DNA from: CAYGWX01 sp964353855 [NCBI: uncultured bacterium]
GTDB taxonomy: Bacteria; Edwardsbacteria; CAYGWX01
DNA length: 64,000 nucleotides
NCBI GenBank assembly: GCA_964353855.1
Contig: CAYGWX010000008.1
Location: 4,955-68,954 of the forward strand
Direction of reading: 5' to 3'
Shown here one piece after another: positions 24,105 through 31,780 of the stretch (position 1 is its first letter; each line of letters starts with the position of its first letter). Made by a program: the position numbers and the translations under genes. The notes under the pieces are model-generated. The model saw only the letters and a program-made list of their open reading frames with translations, made no database searches and was not told the origin of the DNA.

Positions 24105-25321
24105 AGCTTGGTTCCTCTCAGGTTTTCCCGGATGACCCCGGCCAGGCGCTGGATGCCCTCCTCGATCTGCTCCTCAGAAGGAAAAGAGAAGTTCAACCGA
24201 ATCGTGTTGTGGCCCTTGCCGTTGCAGAAGAAGGCCGAGCCGATGACGTAGGCGACTTTTTTCTCGATGGCCTTCTCGAAGAGCGCGGTGGCGTTCATCC
24301 GCCTGGGCAGCTTCACCCAGAGGAACAGCCCGCCCTCGGGCCGGGTCCAGGTGACCCCCCGGGGCATCTCCTTCTCCAGGGCCGCGAGCATCACCCCAAG
24401 CTTGCGGCTGTACAGGACGCGGATGCTTTCGACCTCCCGGTCCAGGAGCCCGCGGCGCATGTATTCCACGGCGATGAACTGGGTGAAGGAGGGGGAGCAC
24501 AGGTCCATGCCCTGCTTGGCGATGATGAAGCGCTCCATCCAGGCCTCCGGGGTCAGCAGCCAGCCCAGGCGCATCCCGGGGCAGAAGATCTTGGAGAAGG
24601 TCCCCAGCGCGAGGACGTGCCGCTGGGGGTCCAGGCTGTAGATCGCGGGCATCGGCTCCCCGCTGAAGCGCAGGACGCGGTAGGGGCTGTCCTCGACCAG
24701 GGGGACCTCGAAGCGGGAGGCCAGCGCGAGGAGCTCCTGGCGCCGGGCCAGGGTCAGGGTCACGCCCGAGGGGTTCTGGAAGTCCGGGACGATGTAGATG
24801 AACTTGGGCCTCCGCTTCCGGCGGGAGAGCCGCTCCAGGGTCTTCTCGAGGAGGTCGGTGCGTATGCCCTCGTCGTCCTGGGGCACCCCGATCATCCGGG
24901 CGCGGTGGGCCGCGAAGGCCTGCAGGGCGCCGATGTAGCTGGGCAGCTCCACGATGACCGGGTCCCCGGGGTCGATCAGGACCTGGGCCAGGAGGTCCAG
25001 GGCCTGCTGGGACCCGGAGGTGACCAGGATGTTCTCGGCCCGGAGGTCCAGCCGCTCTTTGGTTAGCCAGTGGGCCAGGGCCTCGCGCAGGGCGGGCTCG
25101 CCCTCGGTCGGGCCGTACTGCAGGGCCGTGGCCCCCTTCTCGCGCAGGACCAGGGCGGAGATGTCCGCCAGCTCCTCGACCGGGAAGGTCTGGGGGTCGG
25201 GCATGCCCCCGGCGAAGGAGATGATGTCCGGGCGCCGGGACAGCTTGAGGAGCTCCCGGATCAGAGAGCGTTTCATATTCAGAGCGTTCTTGGAATAAAG
25301 ACCTGAAAGGTCTGGGATCAT
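24101..25321 (-). CDS. PLP-dependent aminotransferase, 2-aminoadipate/MocR-like class I
   Basis: A 406-residue fold-type I aminotransferase without a DNA-binding domain. Key segments: FAGGMPDPQTFP, QYGPTEGEPALREALA, ILVTSGSQQALDLLAQV, VPDFQNPSGVTLTLARRQ, LVEDSPYRVLRF and FSKIFCPGMRLGW (PLP lysine). This subgroup includes LysN-like 2-aminoadipate and multi-substrate aminotransferases. It is first in a minus-strand operon with the small secreted protein and the GNAT enzyme. The donor amino acid is not predictable. An internal start at MKRSLIREL is possible. Confidence 0.92.
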   Translation of the reverse strand: MIPDLSGLYSKNALNMKRSLIRELLKLSRRPDIISFAGGMPDPQTFPVEELADISALVLREKGATALQYGPTEGEPALREALAHWLTKERLDLRAENILVTSGSQQALDLLAQVLIDPGDPVIVELPSYIGALQAFAAHRARMIGVPQDDEGIRTDLLEKTLERLSRRKRRPKFIYIVPDFQNPSGVTLTLARRQELLALASRFEVPLVEDSPYRVLRFSGEPMPAIYSLDPQRHVLALGTFSKIFCPGMRLGWLLTPEAWMERFIIAKQGMDLCSPSFTQFIAVEYMRRGLLDREVESIRVLYSRKLGVMLAALEKEMPRGVTWTRPEGGLFLWVKLPRRMNATALFEKAIEKKVAYVIGSAFFCNGKGHNTIRLNFSFPSEEQIEEGIQRLAGVIRENLRGTKL

Positions 25322-25330
25322 GCGGTTCCT

Positions 25331-25427
25331 TTGATTATCCTTTCTTTGGATGGGAGGGTCCTTAAGTATTGTAACCCAAACCGGGACTTCCCTTCAAGGG
25401 GTCCCGACCCTTGATTATCCTCTCCTT
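25331..25427. promoter_or_regulatory. Direct repeat in a divergent intergenic region
   Basis: TTGATTATCCTTTCTTTG (25332-25349) and TTGATTATCCTCTCCTTG (25411-25428) are direct repeats about 79 bases apart, with two mismatches, between the divergent aminotransferase and nitroreductase genes. The inverted repeat GGGACTTCCC/GGGGTCCCG lies between them. They may be operator sites. Confidence 0.4.
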
Positions 25428-25454
25428 GACTTCCAGTATCATTTAGAGTAAAAT
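25426..25454 (+). promoter_or_regulatory. Promoter of the SagB-type nitroreductase gene
   Basis: TTGACT, a 17-base spacer and TAAAAT (25449-25454). Confidence 0.65.
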
Positions 25455-25545
25455 CTTGATTCGAACCGGGGCGGGCGGGGAAAACGGTGTGTCTTTCCTT
25501 GAACCCTCGACCCCTTTGAGCCTTATCCCTAACAGGAATGAACCC

Positions 25546-26238
25546 ATGAAGCAAGTCATTTTGTTCTTACTCGTTCTTCTCTCCCTCCTTCCCGGGGGCT
25601 GTCAGGCCGGGGAGAAGGGGAAGGCGGCTCAGCCCGGGGAGAGCATTGCGCTTCCCCATCCTGCGCTGGACGGCAAGCTCTCCCTGGAGAAGGCCCTCCT
25701 GTCCCGGCGCTCGGTCCGGGACTTCAAGGATCAGGCCCTGACCCTGGCCCAGCTCTCCCAGCTCCTCTGGTCGGCCCAGGGGATCACGGACCCGCAGGGC
25801 TTCCGCACCGCCCCGTCGGCCGGGGCGCTCTATCCTCTGGAGGTCTATGTGGTGGTTGGGAAAGTAGAGGGGCTTCCGGCCGGGGTCTATAAATACCGGC
25901 CCAGGGGGCATCAGGTGGTGAGGGTGCTCTCCGGGGATAAGCGGAAGGAGGTCGCCAGGGCGGCCCTGGACCAGGAGGCGTTGAAGCAGGGGGCGGTCGT
26001 CCTGCTCTTCTCAGGGGTCTATGAACGGACGAGCTGGAAGTACGCGGAGCGGGCCGAGCGCTACGTGGCGATCGAGGTGGGCCACGCGGCCCAGAACGTC
26101 CTGCTCCAGGCCGCGGCTCTGGGTCTGGGCGCGGTGCCCGTGGGGGCTTTCAAGGACGAGGAGATCAAGAAGGTGGCGTTGCTTCAGGAGGACGAGCGTC
26201 CCCTCCTCCTCATCCCCGTGGGCGTGCCGAGTAGGTAG
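25546..26238 (+). CDS. SagB-type nitroreductase-family lipoprotein
   Basis: A 230-residue FMN-dependent nitroreductase-fold protein with a lipoprotein signal (LLVLLSLLPGGC). The core shows SLEKALLSRRSVRDFKDQALTL, QLLWSAQGITDP, RTAPSAGALYPLEVYVV and VEVGHAAQNVLLQA-like text (IEVGHAAQNVLLQAAALGLG), as in SagB dehydrogenase-like proteins. ATG 25546 was chosen over an upstream in-frame TTG because it gives the lipobox and has AGGAA before it. Cys19 would anchor it to a membrane, likely in the periplasm. The SagB family oxidises azolines in peptide maturation, but no precursor peptide or cyclodehydratase is nearby. Confidence 0.88.
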   Translation: MKQVILFLLVLLSLLPGGCQAGEKGKAAQPGESIALPHPALDGKLSLEKALLSRRSVRDFKDQALTLAQLSQLLWSAQGITDPQGFRTAPSAGALYPLEVYVVVGKVEGLPAGVYKYRPRGHQVVRVLSGDKRKEVARAALDQEALKQGAVVLLFSGVYERTSWKYAERAERYVAIEVGHAAQNVLLQAAALGLGAVPVGAFKDEEIKKVALLQEDERPLLLIPVGVPSR

Positions 26239-26256
26239 ACAGGCTGTTCCCTTACG

Positions 26257-26318
26257 AGATTTCAAGGACTTACAAAGCAAGACGGAGGCCAACGGGTCGG
26301 GGGACTTGAAAAATCTCG
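26257..26318. repeat. Long-loop inverted repeat after the nitroreductase gene
   Basis: GAGATTTCAAG and CTTGAAAAATCTC are inverted around about 40 bases. It may act as a weak terminator; it also marks the edge of the AT-rich island. Confidence 0.4.
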
Positions 26319-26329
26319 CCTCCTAACCT

Positions 26330-26690
26330 TTGGATTATAGAAAGCTTATAAAACCGGTGTCAAAATACTTTTCTCAAGAGGTTGAAAAACCGCCATTCTG
26401 CACGTATATAGTAGAGGGACAGGGTATAAAACTCCCCCAACCTGCCAAACACCCCCAAAAACCCCAAAATCGCACCTTCAAACCCGAATCAAACCCGAAC
26501 CAAACCCGTACCAAACCCGTATGCACGCCCGTTAATCGCCCACTCCTCCGGCACCCCTGCACCACCACGCGAAGGGTTAAGGAACGAGATGGGAATGGAT
26601 TGGAATGGGTAGAGATGGGTGGTAACGAATGGAAAGAAAAGGGCTTAGAAACCCAGTCGCAGCCACAGCCCTGGAAAAGCCCCAAGGCCC
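26330..26690. repeat. Repeat element E2: 11-bp direct-repeat array and G/A-rich tail, no convincing gene
   Basis: 26480-26534 is five 11-base units in register (AAACCCGAATC, AAACCCGAACC, AAACCCGTACC, AAACCCGTATG, CACGCCCGTTA), preceded by shorter CCAAACACCCCC-like words. It is followed by a purine-rich stretch (GGAATGGATTGGAATGGG) ending GGAAAGAAAAGGGCTTAGAA, which resembles GGAAAGGAGGGCTTAGAA at the end of element E1 (6296-6310). The 121-codon frame here consists of these repeats and is unlikely to be translated. Confidence 0.6.
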
Positions 26691-26691
26691 C

Positions 26692-26720
26692 TTGATTTTC
26701 GGGGCCATATCGTCTATAAT
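26692..26720 (+). promoter_or_regulatory. Promoter of the methyltransferase-kinase island
   Basis: TTGATT, a 17-base spacer and TATAAT (26715-26720). The expected leader to the ATG at 26867 is about 140 bases. Confidence 0.7.
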
Positions 26721-26742
26721 ACCAGACAGAAACTATACGTAG

Positions 26743-26778
26743 ACAACACCCCTCGGGGACCCGCCGGGGCCCCGAAGG
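26743..26778 (+). promoter_or_regulatory. 12-bp stem hairpin in the island mRNA leader
   Basis: AACCCCTCGGGG and CCCCGAAGGGTT pair with a single mismatch around ACCCGCCGGGG. It is very GC-rich inside an AT-rich region and lacks a T-tract. It could be an attenuator, a protein-binding site or a remnant recombination site. Confidence 0.5.
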
Positions 26779-26866
26779 GTTGCGGTATTCGTTAGGAAAG
26801 GTAGAAATTCAGCCGATGCCACAACAATTAAAAGGTTTCCTATACTAATTTGGTTCCGGAAGAACT

Positions 26867-28045
26867 ATGAAAGATGTTATAGGTCCAATGGCTTTGAGAT
26901 GTAGGGAAACACCATTGAGAGTGGGAGGAAACCGCCCTCTACAAGTTCTCGTTAGAAAGTGGGAGGGTAGTGCGCTTAACGAAGAGACTACCCTACACCA
27001 AATTGCACCTTATATCGGGAAAATGAAATCTTCAATGGCCAGAACCCTGGTTTCCACGTTTACTCAAAAAGGGGAAATCCTATATGATCCATTTTGCGGA
27101 TCAGGAACAGTTCCCTTAGAGGCCTGGGCTGCTGGGCGCAACATCATTGCCAATGATTTAAATCCCTATGCTGCCCTGTTAACTAAGGCAAAACTTAACC
27201 CGTGTCTAACAGTAGAAAAAGGATTTGCCGATATCAACCGGGTTGCTAAACATGTGCCCTATTTGGTACAGGAAATTGATTTGAGAAGAGTGCCTCAATG
27301 GGTTCGCTCTTTCTTCCATCCAGAAACCCTTCGTGAAACCATAGCATGGTTTCAGGTTCTGAAATCAGAAAGGTTATATTTTCTGTTATCATGCTTGTTA
27401 GGAATTCTACATCATCAAAGACCGGGGTTCCTTTCATATCCGAGTAGCCATACAGTTCCTTACTTGCGTAATGCAAATTTCCCTCGCAGCTTGTATCCCG
27501 AACTCTATGAATGGCGCAAAGTGAGAGAACGGTTGGAAAGGAAGGTTATGCGAGCACTAAAAAGAACACCGAACTTGGATTTCAGTTTAAATCGGGAATG
27601 CTACGAGCGAGATGCCGCAAAATTTGTGCCAGAGAGAAAAGTAAATGCTATTATAACAAGTCCACCATATATGAGACAGTTAGATTATGGGCGAGACAAC
27701 CGACTTCGGCTATGGTTTCTCGGAATACAGGACTGGAGATTGCTGGATCACATTATTTCTCCTTCTAAGACAGGTTTCCTAGAACTTTTCAGAAATTGCC
27801 TAAAACTATGGTATAACATTTTAATTCCAAAAGGGCTTTGTGTCCTCGTATTAGGAGATACCTACACCCAAGAATACGAAAGTCGCCTCCCTGATGCAGC
27901 AAGTTACATCGCAAATAAAGAGGTTGGCGGGTATTCTGTAATTTGCAAACATTCCGAGGCTATACCAGATGACCGGCGTGTACGTCGAGGATGTCGAGGA
28001 AACCTGACAGAGACAGTTCTTGTCCTGCGTAAAGAAGCGAGGTGA
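26867..28045 (+). CDS. DNA methyltransferase (N6-adenine/N4-cytosine type, TSPPY motif)
   Basis: A 392-residue amino-methyltransferase. The S-adenosylmethionine motif I DPFCGSGTVPLEAW is at 74-87, followed by NIIANDLNPYAALLTKAKLNP; the catalytic motif IV TSPPY is at 264-268 in NAIITSPPYMRQLDYGRDN. Thus motif I precedes motif IV. No restriction nuclease is fused. The DNA is clearly more AT-rich than the flanks. It is first in a three-gene unit and its stop overlaps the possible GTG start of the kinase gene by four bases. Likely role: marking self DNA (inference); the site specificity is unknown. Confidence 0.88.
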   Translation: MKDVIGPMALRCRETPLRVGGNRPLQVLVRKWEGSALNEETTLHQIAPYIGKMKSSMARTLVSTFTQKGEILYDPFCGSGTVPLEAWAAGRNIIANDLNPYAALLTKAKLNPCLTVEKGFADINRVAKHVPYLVQEIDLRRVPQWVRSFFHPETLRETIAWFQVLKSERLYFLLSCLLGILHHQRPGFLSYPSSHTVPYLRNANFPRSLYPELYEWRKVRERLERKVMRALKRTPNLDFSLNRECYERDAAKFVPERKVNAIITSPPYMRQLDYGRDNRLRLWFLGIQDWRLLDHIISPSKTGFLELFRNCLKLWYNILIPKGLCVLVLGDTYTQEYESRLPDAASYIANKEVGGYSVICKHSEAIPDDRRVRRGCRGNLTETVLVLRKEAR

Positions 28046-30555
28046 ATAAAATGAAAAAAGTCATAAAAGATAAAGAACCCTATCTCGGATTTCAGCCTAT
28101 AGGAAACTATTATCTGAAGAAAAAAGTTGACGAGGGCAAAATAGGCAGTGTTTACAAAGCTGTACGGACAGATCCGTATGATATCTTGGCGTGTAAGGTT
28201 ATACCAGAAGAAAAGCTAAAAAAGGGATGGGAAAGAGAGCTCGATAAAGTCGTGCGTCTGAGAGGAGTACCCAATGTCGTGGAGTACCACTTACACGGTT
28301 CAGGCATAGATAACAATAAGAGGCCATTCATTTGGATACTCTGGAACTTTATTGATGGAATCAACTTGAAGCAATTTCTTAACAAACCGGCATGGCCTTT
28401 AGATATCGCTTTTATCGAAGGCATTGCAAACTCAATTCTTAAGGTCCTTTTTGCCTGTTCAAAAGTTGACATTCAACATGGAGACTTACATGAAGGCAAC
28501 ATTTTAATTTCAAAACCTGATCCCCGCTTACCTGGGAATCCGAGGACTATTTGGATATCAGACTTTGGTTATGGGGGATCCCATAACGAGGTGGAACCAA
28601 AAGATGATTTCAGGCAGTTCTTTGCAATCATTTCTTCCCTCTTTCGAAGGATAGAACAAACAAAATTAAATCCCCGGGATCGTATTATGTTCCAAAAGAC
28701 TGAGGCTTTCTTGAGAAAGAGAGTTTTGGAAGTCGATCCCACACAAGGACATTTTGTAGGCAACCCAGAGTCACTACTTAAGGATTTCAATAGTTTGGGG
28801 CAAGAAGCTGAGAGGGAAGTAGCAGCAGCGTCAAAGGGTGAAGAAACCCAAGAACCAGGCGACTATCTCTGGGCGGAGGCGCTGGGGTATCGGGCAGGTG
28901 AATGGAAAAATCTGTTTGTGCCAGAATTCCTGGCCGCGCAAGATCTTTTAAGTAAGAATATCACGGTCCTTACCGGCGCCAGAGGGTGCGGGAAAACAAT
29001 GGCTTTTAGGCGATTAACCGCTTATATGGACAAAGTTATTGGCGAACCATCAGGAGTTAGGGGAGCGAACCAGTTTATCGGTTTTTATCTCAATTGTAGG
29101 GACCTGGTGGAGGCATTTCCATGGTTCCCGAGGCAACTTAATAATGGAACGATACAGCAGGTGATGCATTTCTTTCACCTATCTTGGTTTAACGAGATAT
29201 GTAAAACACTAGCAATCTATGAATTCGATAGGCCTGAAGCTTTTGAATGGCTAGATGGATTTGTGTCAGGGATTTTCGGTAACAAGTATAACTCTCTTCC
29301 TATTGGTGCGGATGTTTTAGCTCACGTTCGTGCCTTTCTTGAGGACGAAAAAGAAAAGTGCCGCCTGGAGGATATGGGCAAGAAAGAAGGCTTGTCCAAT
29401 TGGCCACTTGCGAGAGGGGATTTTCTTGATAATCTTCAAACTCAACTTGAAGCGCACGTGCCGTTGATAGGTGAAAAGCCCCTATATCTTTTCCTTGATG
29501 ACTACACAATACCAATTGTTACGCTTGAGGTACAGCAAGTACTTAATTCCATAATTTTCAAACGACGAAGTAAACTATTTTTTAAAGTATCCACCGAATC
29601 AGCGAATAGTTTCGAAAGACACTGGTCAAACGGCAAGCCGTTAGAGCTCCATCAAGACTTTGAACTTATTGATTTAGCGACTGAAAGCCTTCACCAAGAT
29701 GACAAAGAGAAAGCGAATCTTTTAGATAAGATTTTTAGACCAAGGATAGATCGACACCCTCTTCTTAACAGAAAAGACCTTGGTCTTCATGATGTCCTTG
29801 GTAAAATGTCTATATCAAATAACGAACTTGCAAGACAATTGCGTGGGGCTGCTCAAGGAAGTAAAGAAAAAACAATTCATTATCATGGAGCTGAAGCATT
29901 CACAGGCATGTGGACCAGCGATATAAGAATAATGATTCAGATGTTTGTTGATATGTTACGTGATGCTAACGGGGAATTAAATAAAGGAAACTACCTTATC
30001 CCAAAGCCTATACAGGATAAGGTTTACAGAACCGCTGGTGGTGAGTTCTTAATTTTTGCAGAATCTGTAACTAAACCCTCTAATTGGGAGAGAGGCCCGA
30101 GCTCCACAAGGCAGGGAGAGACCTACGGGAAACACCTCTGTGACATCGTTGAGGCCTTTGTAAAAGTATCACGATACGAGCTGACCCGAGGCAATCTTGT
30201 CTCTAACCAAGGCCGATTTAATCCAAAACAGGCATTCCGTTTAGAGATCATCGATAAGTTTGAACTCCCCGAAGTTGAGGCGGGATACTATGAGGGATTG
30301 GTTAGGTGGCACATTTTCTTGCAAGATTGGCGAGGCAAAAGTGTGCGCGGTATGATCACGCCGCGTTTATACTTGAATAGAGTTCTTATTCCATATGCCA
30401 ATCTAACGTTCTCCAGTCACGATAACGTTCACCTCACAAACGAAGAGTTTATTTTATTGTTAAATAATCCAAAGGATTTCATAACACACTGGCAGAAAAA
30501 GAGATCGAAGAATAAAAAGCGGAAACCAAACGGAATTTTATCTCTCCCTTTGTAA
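28042..30555 (+). CDS. Protein kinase fused to a P-loop (ORC/STAND-like) ATPase
   Basis: An 837-residue two-part protein. Residues about 20-230 form an eukaryote-like kinase: glycine loop DEGKIGSVYKA, Lys52 in ILACKV, catalytic HGDLHEGNIL at 146-155 and DFGYGG at 174-179. A linker leads to a P-loop ATPase: Walker A TGARGCGKT at 311-319 and Walker B LYLFLDDY at 481-488, with FKVSTES after it as a possible sensor. The remaining 300 residues include DIVEAFVKVSRYEL and match nothing I recognise. The kinase catalytic residues look intact. The start may be GTG 28042 (coupled to the methyltransferase) or ATG 28051. I infer the signalling/effector part of a conflict system. Confidence 0.82.
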   Translation: MNKMKKVIKDKEPYLGFQPIGNYYLKKKVDEGKIGSVYKAVRTDPYDILACKVIPEEKLKKGWERELDKVVRLRGVPNVVEYHLHGSGIDNNKRPFIWILWNFIDGINLKQFLNKPAWPLDIAFIEGIANSILKVLFACSKVDIQHGDLHEGNILISKPDPRLPGNPRTIWISDFGYGGSHNEVEPKDDFRQFFAIISSLFRRIEQTKLNPRDRIMFQKTEAFLRKRVLEVDPTQGHFVGNPESLLKDFNSLGQEAEREVAAASKGEETQEPGDYLWAEALGYRAGEWKNLFVPEFLAAQDLLSKNITVLTGARGCGKTMAFRRLTAYMDKVIGEPSGVRGANQFIGFYLNCRDLVEAFPWFPRQLNNGTIQQVMHFFHLSWFNEICKTLAIYEFDRPEAFEWLDGFVSGIFGNKYNSLPIGADVLAHVRAFLEDEKEKCRLEDMGKKEGLSNWPLARGDFLDNLQTQLEAHVPLIGEKPLYLFLDDYTIPIVTLEVQQVLNSIIFKRRSKLFFKVSTESANSFERHWSNGKPLELHQDFELIDLATESLHQDDKEKANLLDKIFRPRIDRHPLLNRKDLGLHDVLGKMSISNNELARQLRGAAQGSKEKTIHYHGAEAFTGMWTSDIRIMIQMFVDMLRDANGELNKGNYLIPKPIQDKVYRTAGGEFLIFAESVTKPSNWERGPSSTRQGETYGKHLCDIVEAFVKVSRYELTRGNLVSNQGRFNPKQAFRLEIIDKFELPEVEAGYYEGLVRWHIFLQDWRGKSVRGMITPRLYLNRVLIPYANLTFSSHDNVHLTNEEFILLLNNPKDFITHWQKKRSKNKKRKPNGILSLPL

Positions 30556-30593
30556 TAAAACGAAGATTATAGAGCGAAAGAAATAATTATACT

Positions 30594-31661
30594 ATGATTT
30601 GGCCTACCGTCTCTGTCGCAGAAAAACTGAAACCGACCTTAAAACGTCTCTTTATTGGGGCTTATGGATTTGAAAGACGCTCGCTAGGTTGGGTCAGCTA
30701 CCAAAGGGAACAAGGAACAATATTGAGTGAATCTGTATTGTTTCGATATAAACACCCAAAAGGTATTAACCTTATCCATGAACTGAAGAAAAATCTCGGT
30801 ACCCTTGGTGTTTCGAAGCCCAAAGAGGTTCCTTATAATGTTCGTTCACCCCATAACATCGAGGATATAATTGGTGAAAAGATGGATTCTGTTCTCCGCG
30901 GAAATGAAGAAATTGTTGTAGATATATCTGCAATGACCAAACTTTTAATCCTTGCGTGCCTTTGCAAGTTGGCCAATTTCACGGGCACGGTCAGAATTGT
31001 ATACTCTGAGGCAGAGGATTATTCACCGACCCAAGAGGATTACGAGAAATCGAAAGATGTCATGGGAATGGTGGTTGAATTTCCAAGTCGAGGCTTTGAA
31101 TCAATAATAAGGTTAAAATGTCTCAGTAGCATCAGAATGCAGGGTCAGCCTGTAACGATCGTTGCATTTACTTCATTCAATGAACAACTAATTCGCCATA
31201 TTCTTGGGACCATAAGCCCACATAGACTGTTATTCATCAATGGGAGACCACCAAAGGAAGAAAACTCCTGGAGGGAGAAAGCAACACAGGAAATCCACCA
31301 ACGGCTTATTGAGAAATATCCGGCTGACAACCTCTTAAACGATAAGGGATTGCTTATGCGTGCGGCAAGTACGCTTGACTATAGGGAAACAGTCGAGCGC
31401 ATTAATGAGATCTATAAGCAGTATGGAATTATAGAAAGAATTATATGCGTTGCCACAGGAAGTAAAATGCAAACCGTAGGATTGTTTTTCAGTAAGATTG
31501 CGCATCCAGATATACACGTCGAATACCCAACACCTGATAGCTACTACGTAAAAGGGATGAGCAAGGGGGTTCACAAAGTTCATGAAGTTGTGGTTCCACA
31601 ATTTTCGGAATTTCTAAAAATAATAAGGAAATCAGATTCGGTAATAACCGCTCCGGTTTGA
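30594..31661 (+). CDS. Two-domain Rossmann-like protein with CARF-reminiscent motifs, unknown function
   Basis: A 355-residue protein of an unrecognised family. It appears to be an internal duplication. Domain 1 has a first strand RLFIGAYGFERRSLGW and, later, IVVDISAMTKLLILACL (near 107-123). Domain 2 has VTIVAFTSFNEQLIRHIL and IICVATGSKMQTVGLFF (near 283-299). The second motif of each recalls the TGGTK-type nucleotide loop of CARF/Card1-like sensors, though sequence identity is weak. No nuclease motif is seen. It is 38 bases after the kinase gene, equally AT-rich, and forms the end of the unit. A ligand sensor is an inference from fold-like features only. Confidence 0.6.
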   Translation: MIWPTVSVAEKLKPTLKRLFIGAYGFERRSLGWVSYQREQGTILSESVLFRYKHPKGINLIHELKKNLGTLGVSKPKEVPYNVRSPHNIEDIIGEKMDSVLRGNEEIVVDISAMTKLLILACLCKLANFTGTVRIVYSEAEDYSPTQEDYEKSKDVMGMVVEFPSRGFESIIRLKCLSSIRMQGQPVTIVAFTSFNEQLIRHILGTISPHRLLFINGRPPKEENSWREKATQEIHQRLIEKYPADNLLNDKGLLMRAASTLDYRETVERINEIYKQYGIIERIICVATGSKMQTVGLFFSKIAHPDIHVEYPTPDSYYVKGMSKGVHKVHEVVVPQFSEFLKIIRKSDSVITAPV

Positions 31662-31719
31662 ACTCCTCCATTTCTGATATTGCCCTTTTCAAATTAAGTG
31701 CTATTTTAGTGACCTTTTG

Positions 31720-31752
31720 AAAAGAGGCGTCCGTAAAAAGGGGTCGCCTCTT
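31720..31752 (+). terminator. Hairpin at the end of the AT-rich island
   Basis: AAGAGGCG and CGCCTCTT form an 8-bp stem around TCCGTAAAAAGGGGT, followed by AAAATC. A probable terminator although T-poor. Confidence 0.5.
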
Positions 31753-31780
31753 AAAATCACGGACTGTAAACCTTTAACTA

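Noticed and set aside
26480-26534. 11-bp array as a CRISPR or replication iterons
   Set aside because: Units abut with no spacers, too short for CRISPR; no replication gene is adjacent.
26330-26695. 121-codon frame in the gap before the island
   Set aside because: Made of 11-bp and purine repeats, no ribosome-binding site, and ends at the island promoter.
26867-31661. Assignment to BREX or Pgl
   Set aside because: No PglZ, BrxC/PglY or BrxL/Lon genes; the methyltransferase is much smaller than PglX and the kinase is fused differently from PglW.
26239-31780. Island as a recognisable transposon or prophage
   Set aside because: No transposase, integrase, tRNA target or convincing flanking direct repeats were found.
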